A DNA stretch of 32,693 bases from CAZHTF01 sp964535305. GTDB lineage: Bacteria > Planctomycetota > Phycisphaerae > UBA1845 > Fen-1342. The stretch is from the NCBI GenBank assembly GCA_964535305.1, contig CAZHTF010000032.1:1-32693 (forward strand). Reading direction: 5' to 3'. Below the pieces are notes generated by a model. It did no database searches. It was not told the DNA's origin and worked only from the letters and a program-made list of their open reading frames with translations. A program made the translations under genes and the position numbers. The stretch's first letter is position 1. Every line of letters starts with the position of its first letter. Positions 21,931 through 30,668 of this stretch are shown piece by piece.

Positions 21931-24035
21931 GCAGCGCAGCTCCGATCGACACCGCGTCGCAACGCCCTGCAACTGCGTCCGGCTCGGCGAGCCAGAACGC
22001 AGCGCCAGCCGCGGCAGATTTCATTCGCCTGCCGCTCGGCGCGGCGAACCTGCGCGCCCTCGCCCCCGCCAGCGGCGAGGCTTCCAGCGCCCTCTCCCCA
22101 CTGGTCGAATTCGACAAGCCCCTCGGCGTCGTGCAGTCGCATCTCGGAGCACTCTGCGATCACAACGGGGAGCCGCTGCGGCTGGTCGAGGCCATGATGG
22201 TCGCCGATCCGGCCACCGTTCCACCCGCAACGCAGACGCCATTCGCAACCGTGCTGCGGCTGCTGGCGGAGGTGCCGCGGCTGGTCGAAGCCGCGCAGCG
22301 CCCCGAGCATCTTGCCGAGTGGCGCGGCGCGCTGGCGAGCGCGACGCTCGGACCGCTGGTCTTCTGCCGCAAGCGCCGCTGCATCTTTGAACTGCTTTCG
22401 CCGCGCGATCAGCGTGCGCTGCAACCTGCCGTCGCCGCCGGCGACAACGGCACGTCGGACGCGCTGCCGGCGGAGCTGGTCAGCGTGGACGCGGCCGAGC
22501 CGCCAGTGCGCTACAGCAGTCGCGGCGGGCCGACAGCGCTGGGCGCGAGCGTCGCGCTGGATCAGTTGGTGTTGGACCAGCGTCAGGTGGTCGCTGCTGG
22601 TGCGGCCCGCGCGACGGCCGATTCCGCCGCGCTTGTGAGCCTGGCGAATCAGCATGCCTGCGTGACGTGCAGCGAGCAACGCCGCTGCTACGCCACGGAC
22701 GGATACGCGTTCGTTTCGGATCGGCTGACGCCGGTGCACTTTGCCGCCTCCGCGGTGCATGTGCTGCCACTGGGCGAATGGCGGCTTTCGGAAGCGGCCG
22801 CGATCATCGGCGGTGCGGACGTAGGCGCCCTCGCGCACGCGGCCCAGCCGGCACAGGTAAGCGGGATTCGCGCCCGCGCCGCGCGCAGCATGCAGTGCAG
22901 CGGTCCGTCGCGCGCCCTGGCCGGCGAGCACAGCGGCCGCGACCTGCTGGAGATCCTTCGGCTGCGTCTCGCGCTGGGCGCGCACGCGCTCGAACAGCTG
23001 GACCGCGTCTGGCGCGCCAGCGGGCGTCCACACCTGGCCTGGAACCAGGACGCTGTTCGCGCGACGTGGCGGCCGGCCGGGCCAGGCGCGGCCTGGGGCT
23101 TCACGCCGCTCTTGCGGCGAATCGGGCTGCACCCGCTGCGGCAGGTGCACGAGGGCGTCGAAATGCCGTTCCCGCCGACCGGAAGCGATGCCGATTGGCT
23201 GGCGCCCGAGGCGAACGACGCGGCCCGCTACTTCGACCAGCCGCGGCCCGCAACGATATTCGTTCGCCAGGCGAAGGCACGCGGCGCCGTCGCCGACGTA
23301 TCCGTGCTGGTGGAAGACTTCGGCATTGCCTGGGAACTCGTGGCCAGCGGCGACTTGTTGCTGGTCGACGGCGGCGATTGGCAAATGAAGCTTCAGCCCG
23401 CCGATTCACGCAATCCGGATGATGGGGCGGGCCTGCCGTTCGTCGGCCAGGCGCGCGGCGCGATCGCGTCGATCAAGCCCAACGGGCAGTATGTCGGCCG
23501 AACTTGCCGCTGGTATCCGCGGTTCGGCGAGGCGCTCGACCTGTACGCGCTGGGCGTCGAACTGTGCCAGGCACTACTCGGCACCGACGAGCGCAGCGGC
23601 GCGGCGCTGCGGGCCCAGTTGCGCCAGGAGCGCGACGAGCTGACCGCCGCCTGCCTGGCGGTGCCCAGAGCGCAGCGCGCCGCGCGCGGCGTGGCCTGGC
23701 TGGCCGAGCGCGCCGAGAACGACGCGCCGGGCAACCTGTGGACTCGCCGAAATCTGCTGCATTCGCGCGAGCTGCGGGCGGCGGCACGGTTGGATGGACT
23801 TGCGCCGCCGCTGTGGCACGCGGCGCTGCACCTGGTTCTGCGGCTGGTTTCGTGGATTCCGGGCTATGGCTACTGCGAGGATCGCTCGCAAGCCGCGCCG
23901 CGAACGCCGGAGGGGCTGTTGCTGCCGTTGATCGAGATGCAAGGGCTGATCGCGTTGCTGGACGATCGAATTTTCGTGCGTGCCGCGCCGTTGGAGGCGC
24001 TGAGCGCGGCGCTGGCCCGCAAGCCGGGGCCCTGA
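21927..24035 (+). CDS. Large protein of unknown function, translationally coupled to the aminotransferase
   Basis: A 702-residue protein without signal peptide or clear membrane segment, and I do not recognise its family. The first 30 residues are low-complexity Ala/Ser/Gln. A Cys cluster, HACVTCSEQRRCY, lies near residue 245 and could bind metal. A central helical part (LLEILRLRLALGAHALEQLD, about residues 335-355) is followed by a segment that loosely follows the layout of a protein-kinase C-lobe, with DLYALGVELCQALLG at 538-552 resembling the kinase F-helix DxxxLGxxLxxLLTG. The HRD and DFG motifs are not visible, so if kinase-like it is a pseudokinase (speculative). The C-terminus has a hydrophobic patch LPLIEMQGLIALLDDRIFV. 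The start is in the ATGA overlap. It precedes a coiled-coil protein 16 bp downstream, and these two may form a complex. Confidence 0.8.
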   Translation: MSSAAPIDTASQRPATASGSASQNAAPAAADFIRLPLGAANLRALAPASGEASSALSPLVEFDKPLGVVQSHLGALCDHNGEPLRLVEAMMVADPATVPPATQTPFATVLRLLAEVPRLVEAAQRPEHLAEWRGALASATLGPLVFCRKRRCIFELLSPRDQRALQPAVAAGDNGTSDALPAELVSVDAAEPPVRYSSRGGPTALGASVALDQLVLDQRQVVAAGAARATADSAALVSLANQHACVTCSEQRRCYATDGYAFVSDRLTPVHFAASAVHVLPLGEWRLSEAAAIIGGADVGALAHAAQPAQVSGIRARAARSMQCSGPSRALAGEHSGRDLLEILRLRLALGAHALEQLDRVWRASGRPHLAWNQDAVRATWRPAGPGAAWGFTPLLRRIGLHPLRQVHEGVEMPFPPTGSDADWLAPEANDAARYFDQPRPATIFVRQAKARGAVADVSVLVEDFGIAWELVASGDLLLVDGGDWQMKLQPADSRNPDDGAGLPFVGQARGAIASIKPNGQYVGRTCRWYPRFGEALDLYALGVELCQALLGTDERSGAALRAQLRQERDELTAACLAVPRAQRAARGVAWLAERAENDAPGNLWTRRNLLHSRELRAAARLDGLAPPLWHAALHLVLRLVSWIPGYGYCEDRSQAAPRTPEGLLLPLIEMQGLIALLDDRIFVRAAPLEALSAALARKPGP

Positions 24036-24051
24036 GCGCGGGGAGTCAGTC

Positions 24052-25299
24052 ATGTCTCAGTCGGGTGTGCCGCTGCCGCCGGAGCGGGCGTTGCTGGTGG
24101 GCCGCGCGGCGCTGGAATCGCGGCGTTTTGAAGCGCAGGAGCAGCCGGCGCTCGAGCAATTCTGGAGGGCCGCGGCCGGCGCTTTGGACAACGCCGGGCG
24201 GGCCAGCGCCAAATCGCGGCTGGACACGTTGGGGCTCGAGCCGGGCGCGGCGCGGACTGCTGGCGGCGAGCCCGCCGCGGCCAGCCCTTCGGCCGATGCC
24301 CAGCGGCAGCGGGCCAGCCTCGAGCTGCGGCTGGCGAGCGAGGCGCAGCGCAATGCCGAGCTGGAGAAATCGCACGCGGCCACGCGTGAGGAGCTGCGCG
24401 AGGCGCTCGAGTCGCTGGGCGTGCAGCAGCGCAAGCTGCGCGAAATGAGCGACGAGCGCGCCAAGCTGCTGACCGAAATCAGCCGCATCGAGACGCAACT
24501 GCGCGGCGCGCACAACGAGCTCGAGCAGGCCAATCTCCGCTTCGAAAAGTTGAAATCCTCGCGGCAGACGCTGGGCGAGCAGGCCACCGATCTGATAGAG
24601 CAGAACAACACGCTGCGGGCGGAGAACGAGCTGCTCAAGCTGCGCGTCGAGGCGGCGCTGCAGGAGCGCGACGCGCGCGTGCAGCAGGCCGGGGCCCAGG
24701 TGCGCACCGCTGAAGCTCAGACCGCCGAGGCCGCCTTCGCCACCATGTGGCAGCGGATGCACCGCGAGATTCCGGAAGTTTTCATCGAGACGCACGTGCC
24801 GACGCAGCGGACATTCGACCAGGTCTGCGACGCGCTGGTCGAGTTCGTTCGCGTCTTCGCGGTGCTCGAGTTGCACGTGCAGCACATGCTGCGCGACCTG
24901 CGGCAGGTGAGCGAGAAGAACGACCGGTTGGCGCATTTCTACATGATCTTCACCAAGAACGCCGGCCTGGCCGAGACGCTCCGTGAGCATCTGGTCAGCG
25001 GGCGCAAATCGATGAACCTCTCCAACGTGCTGCGGGCGCACCAGGCCTGGGCGCGGGCCTTCGGCAGCGGCCTGTACAAAGTGATCGTCCGATCGCCGGT
25101 GCTCATCGGCGAAGCGCTCAGCCCCAAGAACTGGCCGATCAAGAAGAGTTTCACGCAGTCGGAGGAGGCCGCGCTGGGCGCGTATTACAAGGACGTCGCG
25201 CTCAAGAGCATTCCCGAGCAGATCGGGACCACGCTGCGCAAGGAGTGCGGCGACATGGCCTACGAAGACTACAACGCGCTGATGAAGCGCGCGAAATAG
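24052..25299 (+). CDS. Coiled-coil protein with a conserved-looking C-terminal domain, function unknown
   Basis: A 415-residue cytosolic protein; the family is not recognised. Residues about 85-225 form a long Glu/Leu/Arg-rich coiled coil (for instance LREMSDERAKLLTEISRIE and LIEQNNTLRAENELLKLRVE). Residues about 235-415 form a globular helical domain with many aromatic and specific residues (FVRVFAVLELHVQHMLRDL, NDRLAHFYMIFTKNAGLAET, LYKVIVRSPVLIGEAL, MAYEDYNALMKRAK), which looks like a real conserved domain rather than low complexity. The ATG at 24052 has GGGGAG 7 nt upstream. It is 16 bp after the large unknown protein and in one operon with the aminotransferase. A structural, scaffold or regulatory role is plausible. 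Confidence 0.82.
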   Translation: MSQSGVPLPPERALLVGRAALESRRFEAQEQPALEQFWRAAAGALDNAGRASAKSRLDTLGLEPGAARTAGGEPAAASPSADAQRQRASLELRLASEAQRNAELEKSHAATREELREALESLGVQQRKLREMSDERAKLLTEISRIETQLRGAHNELEQANLRFEKLKSSRQTLGEQATDLIEQNNTLRAENELLKLRVEAALQERDARVQQAGAQVRTAEAQTAEAAFATMWQRMHREIPEVFIETHVPTQRTFDQVCDALVEFVRVFAVLELHVQHMLRDLRQVSEKNDRLAHFYMIFTKNAGLAETLREHLVSGRKSMNLSNVLRAHQAWARAFGSGLYKVIVRSPVLIGEALSPKNWPIKKSFTQSEEAALGAYYKDVALKSIPEQIGTTLRKECGDMAYEDYNALMKRAK

Positions 25300-25308
25300 A
25301 ATCCGCTT

Positions 25309-26292
25309 GTGAAATTCACTCGGCACGCGTCGACATTCCGGATGGTGTTACTGCCTCGCCTGCTACTGGCGCTGGTGATCTTCTGGCTGCCGCTCGAGCG
25401 CGGTCGCGCCGCGCCGCCACCCGCGACCGAAGCGGACGACATCCAGGAGCTGGCGCTGATCGAAGACGAGCGCATCCGCGAAACCTCGGGTATTGCCGCC
25501 AGCGTGCGATTCCCGGGCTGCATCTGGCTGCACAACGACTCGGGCGATGAGCCGCAGCTTTTCCTGGTCGAAACCAGCAGCGGTCAGGTGTGCACGCGCG
25601 TACGGCTGCGCGGCGCGACGCACGTCGATTGGGAGGGCATCTCGCTGGCGCCCGGCAAGTCCGCCGACGAGTGGGATGTTTGCGTGGCAGACGTGGGCGA
25701 CAACCAGGCGCAGCGCCGCGAGCTGACGCTCTATCGCTTCTCCGAGACGGCCCTGGAGCGCCCCGCGCGGCCAGAGGTGCAGATCGAGCCGCGCCGCTAC
25801 CGCATCCGCTACGTCGACGGCCCGCGCGATGTCGAAGGCTTCGCGGTCCATCCGCGCTTGAATCTGGCGTACTTTTTCTCCAAGCGCAGTGACGGCGCGT
25901 GCGACGTGCTGCGACTGGACACCTGGGATGAATCCGCCGTCGGCGAATGCCGCAGCGTCGGCCGGCTGCGTTTCCCGCCCCTGGCGCCGCTCGAAACCAT
26001 GGTGACCGCGGCGGATTTCTCGGCCGACGGCCGGGCGCTGGCGACGCGCTCGTACCTTGCGGTCTGGGAGTGGCGGCTCGCTGCCGGCGCTACGCCGGAC
26101 TCGGCCGCGGCGCTCGAGCCGCTTTTTCAAACCGAGCCGCGCCGGCTGCAGCCCGCTGCGGAGCCGCAGGGCGAGGCGATCTGTTACACGCGCGATGCAA
26201 GGTTCATCCTCAGCGTCAGCGAGCTGCGCCAGCCCGCGATCAACCGACTACCGCTTCCACGTCGCGCGCAGCCGGTAGCGCCTCGACCGTAA
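25309..26292 (+). CDS. Exported beta-propeller-like protein
   Basis: A 327-residue predicted secreted protein. GTG at 25309 (or ATG at 25342) opens a signal peptide with core VLLPRLLLALVIFWLPL, cut near GRAAP. The mature chain shows repeated short strands with features of phytase-like or SdiA-regulated six-bladed propellers: RETSGIAASVRFPGCIWLHN near the start, THVDWEGISLAP, VCVADVGDNQAQRRELTLYR, VDGPRDVEGFAVHP, and GEAICYTRDARFILSVSE near the end. The repeated DxEGxAV/WEGIS-type segments carry acidic residues that often line calcium or substrate sites in this fold. No enzyme activity can be assigned. It starts 9 bp after the coiled-coil gene, so it is probably the last gene of that transcript. 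The next 276 bp to pilT hold no gene. Confidence 0.78.
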   Translation: MKFTRHASTFRMVLLPRLLLALVIFWLPLERGRAAPPPATEADDIQELALIEDERIRETSGIAASVRFPGCIWLHNDSGDEPQLFLVETSSGQVCTRVRLRGATHVDWEGISLAPGKSADEWDVCVADVGDNQAQRRELTLYRFSETALERPARPEVQIEPRRYRIRYVDGPRDVEGFAVHPRLNLAYFFSKRSDGACDVLRLDTWDESAVGECRSVGRLRFPPLAPLETMVTAADFSADGRALATRSYLAVWEWRLAAGATPDSAAALEPLFQTEPRRLQPAAEPQGEAICYTRDARFILSVSELRQPAINRLPLPRRAQPVAPRP

Positions 26293-26451
26293 GGCGCGGT
26301 CATGCCGGCATGCAATCGTGCCTCGACCATCGAATTTATAGCCGCGACGGACAGGAGCGGACATTCCCGAACGCCGCACCTGCGGGTTTGAAATTTCGAA
26401 ATTCTCGTATCTACGCATCGATTGCACCGCGCCCGGCCCTTCGCGCGCAGC

Positions 26452-26481
26452 TTGCTGCGTGGCTCGCGGCGCTGCTATCTT
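26452..26481 (+). promoter_or_regulatory. Candidate promoter for pilT
   Basis: TTGCTG (26452-26457), an 18-bp spacer and TATCTT (26476-26481), about 88 bp before the pilT start. A 7-bp inverted repeat CTTGCGC/GCGCAAG (26479-26485 and 26515-26521) overlaps and follows the -10 region and could be a regulator site. Both are by-eye matches. Confidence 0.33.
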
Positions 26482-26568
26482 GCGCGATCGAGACGGTGCG
26501 GCGGCGCGCAACGTGCGCAAGGCGCTTGAAAATGGCCGCTGATCGTCCAGTTTCAGTCGAGGTCGGCC

Positions 26569-27705
26569 ATGCAGGCGCTACCGGATTCAATCATCCCGCT
26601 GCTCGAGGCGATGAAGCAGCTCAACGCCAGCGATCTGCACCTCAAGACCAACGTCCCGCCGTGCTATCGCATTGCGGGCGAGCTGCGCCGCAGCAGCCTG
26701 CCAGCGTTTGTGCCCAACTCGCGGCAGATCGAAAAGCTGCTTGAGCCGATCATTCCGCCGCGCCGCGCCGCCGAGTACGAGACGCGCGGCGCGTTGGACT
26801 TTGCCTATTCGCTGCCGGACGGCGACCGCTTTCGCATCAATATCATGCAATCGTGCGACCAGATGCACGCTGCCATCCGCCGCGTGCGCAGCGAGATTCC
26901 CAGTTTCGAGGCGCTGCACCTCCCGCCGGTCTACGCCAAGATCGCCGATGAAACGCACGAGGGGCTGGTGATCGTCTGCGGCGTGACCGGTTGCGGAAAG
27001 AGCAGCACGCTGGCGGCGATGATCGATCACATCAACGAAACGCGGCACGTCAACATCATCAGCATTGAAGACCCGATCGAATATCTGTTTGCGAACAAGA
27101 AGGGCATCATCAGTCAGCGCGAGATCGGCCTGGATGTCGAGAAATTCTCGGACGCGCTGCGCTCCGCCGTGCGGCAGGATCCGGACGTGCTCTTCATCGG
27201 CGAGATGCGCGACAAGGAGACCATGCTGGCGGCCATGCAGGCGGCCGAGACGGGCCACCTGGTGTTCTGCACGCTGCACACGGCCGACACGATGCAGTCG
27301 CTGGCGCGCATCCTGGAATTTTTCCCGGTCGAGCAGCATGGCTTCATTCGCAGCTCGTTGGCCAACGGGCTGCGGGCCATCCTGGCCCAGCGGCTGCTGC
27401 CCGCGATCGACACAAAAATCATGCGCGTCCCGGCGACCGAGGTGCTGCTGGGCGAATCGATCGTCAAGGAGAAGATTCGCGAAGGGGCCGACACCGACCT
27501 GCCCGAAATCGTCAGCGGCAGCCGTGACGCCGGCATGCGCAGCTTCACCAATTCGCTGGCCGAGCTGGTGGAAAAGGCCATGGTGTACACTGATGTCGCG
27601 ATGGAATATGCGCCGAATCGCGAAGCGCTGATGGCCGACATTCGCGGCATCAAGACCGCGGCCCAGTCGCTGGTGCACCGGGTCAAACGCACCAGCAGCA
27701 GCTAG
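26569..27705 (+). CDS. pilT: PilT-type twitching motility / pilus retraction ATPase
   Basis: A 378-residue hexameric secretion-type ATPase that drives disassembly of type IV pili. The N-terminal PAS-like domain (residues 1-100) includes the family signature NASDLHLKTNVPPCYRIAGEL. The RecA-like domain has Walker A GVTGCGKSS with K144 (Cys replaces the usual Ser before GKS), the Asp box IISIEDPIEY, Walker B VLFIGEMRD with the catalytic Glu, and the His box TGHLVFCTLHTADT. The start ATG follows GAGGT. The C-terminus is slightly longer than usual and lacks a clean AIRNLIRE motif, so PilU-like or other paralogue status cannot be excluded. No pilB or pilC is adjacent. The pseudopilin and two c-di-GMP proteins at the other end of the window may belong to the same physiology. 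Confidence 0.94.
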   Translation: MQALPDSIIPLLEAMKQLNASDLHLKTNVPPCYRIAGELRRSSLPAFVPNSRQIEKLLEPIIPPRRAAEYETRGALDFAYSLPDGDRFRINIMQSCDQMHAAIRRVRSEIPSFEALHLPPVYAKIADETHEGLVIVCGVTGCGKSSTLAAMIDHINETRHVNIISIEDPIEYLFANKKGIISQREIGLDVEKFSDALRSAVRQDPDVLFIGEMRDKETMLAAMQAAETGHLVFCTLHTADTMQSLARILEFFPVEQHGFIRSSLANGLRAILAQRLLPAIDTKIMRVPATEVLLGESIVKEKIREGADTDLPEIVSGSRDAGMRSFTNSLAELVEKAMVYTDVAMEYAPNREALMADIRGIKTAAQSLVHRVKRTSSS

Positions 27706-27743
27706 CTCAGCCGCGCTCGTGATGGCGCAAGCCGGGAACTGCA

Positions 27744-28586
27744 TTGATCGTCGCCCGTTCCATCGCTGAAGTGCGCGAGTTGCTGCGCGCGGCACGGCGC
27801 GCCGCGCGCGTGCTTGGACTGGTGCCGACCATGGGCGCGCTGCACGCCGGCCACGCCTCGCTGATTCAGGCGGCGCGGGCGGATGGCTGCTTCGTGCTGG
27901 TCAGCATTTTTGTAAACCCCACGCAATTCGGTCCGCACGAGGATTTTTCGCGCTACCCGCGGCCCGAATCCGCCGACCTGGCCGCCTGCGAGGCCGCCGA
28001 CGCCGACGCGGTCTTCCTGCCCAGCGTGGGCGAGATGTATCCGCCCGAGTCGTACACGCGCGTGCGCGTCGAGCATCTGACGCACCACCTCTGCGGCCCG
28101 TTTCGCCCGCGGCACTTTGAGGGCGTCGCCACCATCGTCTGCAAGCTCTTCAACATCGTGCAGCCGGACCGCGCCTATTTCGGACAGAAAGACGCACAGC
28201 AACTGGCCGTCATCCGTCGCATGGTTCGCGATCTGAATTTCGCGATCGAAATCGTCGGCTGCCCGACGCGGCGCGAGCCGGACGGGCTGGCGCTCAGCAG
28301 TCGCAACGCGTATCTGGCGCCGGCGGAGCGCGCCCAGGCAGCCTGCCTGCACCAGGCGCTGCAGGCCGCCCGAGCCGCCATCACCGCCGGCGCGCTGCGG
28401 CCCGAGCCGGTTCTGGCTCAGATGCGCCGCATCATCGAAGACGCCGGCCCCGCCCGAATCGACTACATCAGCATCGTCGACGCCGACACGTTGCAACCGC
28501 TGGAGACGCTGCGCCCGCCCCTGCTGATCGCGCTCGCGGTGCACATTGGCAAGACGCGGCTGATCGACAACGTTTCTATTCCGTAG
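27744..28586 (+). CDS. panC: Pantoate-beta-alanine ligase (pantothenate synthetase)
   Basis: A 280-residue enzyme joining pantoate and beta-alanine with ATP via a pantoyl-adenylate, the last step to vitamin B5. Conserved parts: VPTMGALHAGHASLI with the HxGH nucleotide motif; VSIFVNPTQFGPHEDFSRYPR, which binds pantoate; AYFGQKDAQQLAVIRRMVRDL; the KMSKS-like region DGLALSSRNAYL; and the C-terminal dimer part with DYISIVDADTLQPL. The start is TTG at 27744, right at the conserved N-terminal strand (IVARSIAEVRELL). It has no strong Shine-Dalgarno. It is 38 bp downstream of pilT on the same strand, so possibly co-transcribed, though functionally unrelated. No panB is in the window. Confidence 0.96.
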   Translation: MIVARSIAEVRELLRAARRAARVLGLVPTMGALHAGHASLIQAARADGCFVLVSIFVNPTQFGPHEDFSRYPRPESADLAACEAADADAVFLPSVGEMYPPESYTRVRVEHLTHHLCGPFRPRHFEGVATIVCKLFNIVQPDRAYFGQKDAQQLAVIRRMVRDLNFAIEIVGCPTRREPDGLALSSRNAYLAPAERAQAACLHQALQAARAAITAGALRPEPVLAQMRRIIEDAGPARIDYISIVDADTLQPLETLRPPLLIALAVHIGKTRLIDNVSIP

Positions 28587-28709
28587 CACAGGTCGCCAAC
28601 GCGCCCGCCGCTTCGCAACCGCCGTGGCCGCGCGCAGGCGGCGCGATTCCGCGCGTCACCGTAGACCCTCGGCCCGCCACGGCCGCAATCCAGCCCGTAT
28701 CATTGGGTC

Positions 28710-30047
28710 ATGTCGCTGCCCGTGGTCGTACTGGTAGGCCGGCCGAATGTCGGCAAGAGTTCGCTGCTCAACGCGCTCGCCCGCGAGCGCGTCAGCATCG
28801 TCGACCCGCGCCCCGGCATCACCCGTGACCGCGTCAGCTTCGTCGTCGAGCACGAGCAACGCTATCTCGAGCTGATCGACACCGGCGGAATCGGCATCGT
28901 CGACGATGACAATCTCGAAGCGCACGTCGCGGACCAGATCCAGTTCGCACTGGCGCGGGCCGCTGTGATCGTCTTCGTCGTCGACGTGCAGGATGGCGTC
29001 ACGCCGCTGGATCAGCGTGTCGCCGAGCTGCTGCGGCCGCTGAACAAGCCGGTGATCATCGCAGCCAACAAGTGCGACGCGGTCACGCACGAGCCGCTCG
29101 CCGGCGAGTTCATCCGGCTGGGCTTCGGCGAGCCGCAGTGCACGGCCGCGGTTCACGGCCGCGGCCGCGAGGCGCTTTTTGTGCGCATATTCGAGCAGCT
29201 CGGCCAGGCGCCGCTGGAGCCGCCTGAAGCGCCGTTGATGAAGCTGGCGATCGTCGGCAAGCGCAATGCCGGCAAGAGCACACTGGTGAACGCGTTGGCC
29301 GGCGAGCCGCGCATGATCGTCAGCGAGATTCCCGGCACGACGCGCGACGCGGTCGATGTGCAGTTCGAGAAGGACGGCCGCGCATTCGTCGCGATCGATA
29401 CCGCTGGCGTTCGCAAGCGCAGCAGCATGCAGGATGTCGATTTCTATTCGTACACGCGGGCGCTGGGCGCTATTCGCCGAGCCGATGTGGTCATGCACCT
29501 GATCGACGCGACCGTGCCGGTCAGCGAGGTGGATCTGAAGCTGGTGGCGGCAGTGCTGGAGGAATACAAGCCGCTGGTGCTGGCGGTGAACAAGTGGGAC
29601 CTGGCCGAGGGCCGCGCCAGTTCGGCTGACTTCGGCGAGTACCTTTCGAAGGCGATCCCGCAGGCGCCCTATGCGCCGATCGTGTTCCTTACGGCTCAGA
29701 CGGGCAAGAACGTCGACGCCGCCGTCGAGTTGGCGTTATCGCTCCATCGCCAGGCGCACACGCGCGTGCCAACCGCCAAGCTGAACGAGGCGATCGAGTC
29801 CATTTTGGAGCAGCGCGCCCCCGCGCCCAAGAGCGGCACAAAGCGGGTTAGAATCTACTACGCGACGCAGATCAGCGTCGCCCCGCCAACGCTGGTGTGC
29901 TTCTGCAACGCGCCTGGCCTGGTGAGCGAGAACTATCGGCGGTTCCTGGAGAATCGCCTGCGCGAGGCGCTGCCAATGGCCGAGGTGCCGCTGCGGCTGC
30001 TGTTCCGGGCGCGCAGCGGGCGCCGAGTCGAAAGCGGCAGCACGTGA
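28710..30047 (+). CDS. der: Ribosome biogenesis GTPase Der (EngA)
   Basis: A 445-residue tandem-GTPase that helps 50S subunit maturation. G-domain 1 has GRPNVGKSSLLNAL, GITRDR, DTGGIG and NKCD. G-domain 2 has GKRNAGKSTLVNAL (P-loop variant of GRPNVGKS), GTTRDAVD, DTAGVRKR and NKWDL. The C-terminal KH-like domain (about residues 350-435) closes with RIYYATQISVAPPTLVCFCN and FLENRLREALPMAEVPLRL. The linker between the G domains is short. The ATG at 28710 is preceded by only a weak Shine-Dalgarno. It ends in TGAGGA, whose GAGGA serves as the Shine-Dalgarno for the following zinc-ribbon gene 7 nt on. The second P-loop carries Lys-Arg-Asn-Ala where other phyla have Arg-Pro-Asn-Val, a variation I associate with Planctomycetes (recollection). 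Confidence 0.97.
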   Translation: MSLPVVVLVGRPNVGKSSLLNALARERVSIVDPRPGITRDRVSFVVEHEQRYLELIDTGGIGIVDDDNLEAHVADQIQFALARAAVIVFVVDVQDGVTPLDQRVAELLRPLNKPVIIAANKCDAVTHEPLAGEFIRLGFGEPQCTAAVHGRGREALFVRIFEQLGQAPLEPPEAPLMKLAIVGKRNAGKSTLVNALAGEPRMIVSEIPGTTRDAVDVQFEKDGRAFVAIDTAGVRKRSSMQDVDFYSYTRALGAIRRADVVMHLIDATVPVSEVDLKLVAAVLEEYKPLVLAVNKWDLAEGRASSADFGEYLSKAIPQAPYAPIVFLTAQTGKNVDAAVELALSLHRQAHTRVPTAKLNEAIESILEQRAPAPKSGTKRVRIYYATQISVAPPTLVCFCNAPGLVSENYRRFLENRLREALPMAEVPLRLLFRARSGRRVESGST

Positions 30048-30054
30048 GGATCCG

Positions 30055-30567
30055 ATGCCGATCGAGTTCCACTGCAATCACTGCGGCAAGCTGGTGAAAA
30101 CAGGCGATGAGCACGCCGGGAAATACGGCCGCTGCCCCTCGTGTCACCAGACGGTCTACATCCCGACACCTTCGGACAAGATCGAGCTGTTGCAGATCGC
30201 GCCGCTCGATGACCGCGCCGAGCTCGAGCGCGCCAAGCTGCTGCGCGAAACGCGCGACCTGCAGCACAAGCTGCTGCGCGAGCGCGAGCTGGCCGACAAT
30301 CCCGGAAACCGCGCCCACGTCACCAACCCACAGGTGCTCGAACCCAAGATCGACGTCGAAACGCTGGTGATCGAATACGCCTTGGCGATGGCAGACGGCA
30401 ACCTGACCGAGGCCCAGGAGCTCGCCGGCGATATTCGCAAGAACATGAAAGCCGCCGAAGACGTGCTGCAGCGGCTCACCGTCGACGAAATGCCCCCGCC
30501 GCAGTTGGCTCGGATCCCGCGGGCGGTGCTGATTGGCTTCTTCAAGCAGCTCCGCGAGCGGAAGTAG
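30055..30567 (+). CDS. Zinc-ribbon protein of unknown function downstream of der
   Basis: A 170-residue soluble protein. Residues 1-40 are a zinc ribbon, FHCNHCGK...GKYGRCPSCHQTVYIP, with two CxxC pairs. This type of N-terminus is frequent in Planctomycetes, where it often precedes variable tails. The rest is helical and highly charged (LDDRAELERAKLLRETRDLQ, then KIDVETLVIEYALAMADGNL), probably a coiled coil and a small helical bundle ending in GFFKQLRERK. The ATG at 30055 uses the GAGGA made by the der stop. The coupling suggests co-expression with der, and a ribosome- or nucleic-acid-related role is possible but not shown. Confidence 0.82.
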   Translation: MPIEFHCNHCGKLVKTGDEHAGKYGRCPSCHQTVYIPTPSDKIELLQIAPLDDRAELERAKLLRETRDLQHKLLRERELADNPGNRAHVTNPQVLEPKIDVETLVIEYALAMADGNLTEAQELAGDIRKNMKAAEDVLQRLTVDEMPPPQLARIPRAVLIGFFKQLRERK

Positions 30568-30668
30568 TGTAAACCCGCGCGCCGCGCGTTTTCACCAACG
30601 CGCAGCCTGCCACGTGCAGCGCGCTGCGTGCCGCGCCGCGCGTACCGCGCCGTGCGCCCGAACCCGCG

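Noticed and set aside
21840..23384. 514-codon minus-strand frame opposite the 702-residue unknown gene
   Set aside because: The plus frame has the ATGA coupling, is longer and runs on to a well-placed next gene; the minus frame has no Shine-Dalgarno and crosses the end of the aminotransferase.
24046..25326. 426-codon minus-strand frame opposite the coiled-coil gene
   Set aside because: The plus frame has a strong Shine-Dalgarno and a conserved-looking C-terminal domain; the minus frame is His/Arg/Gln-rich shadow sequence.
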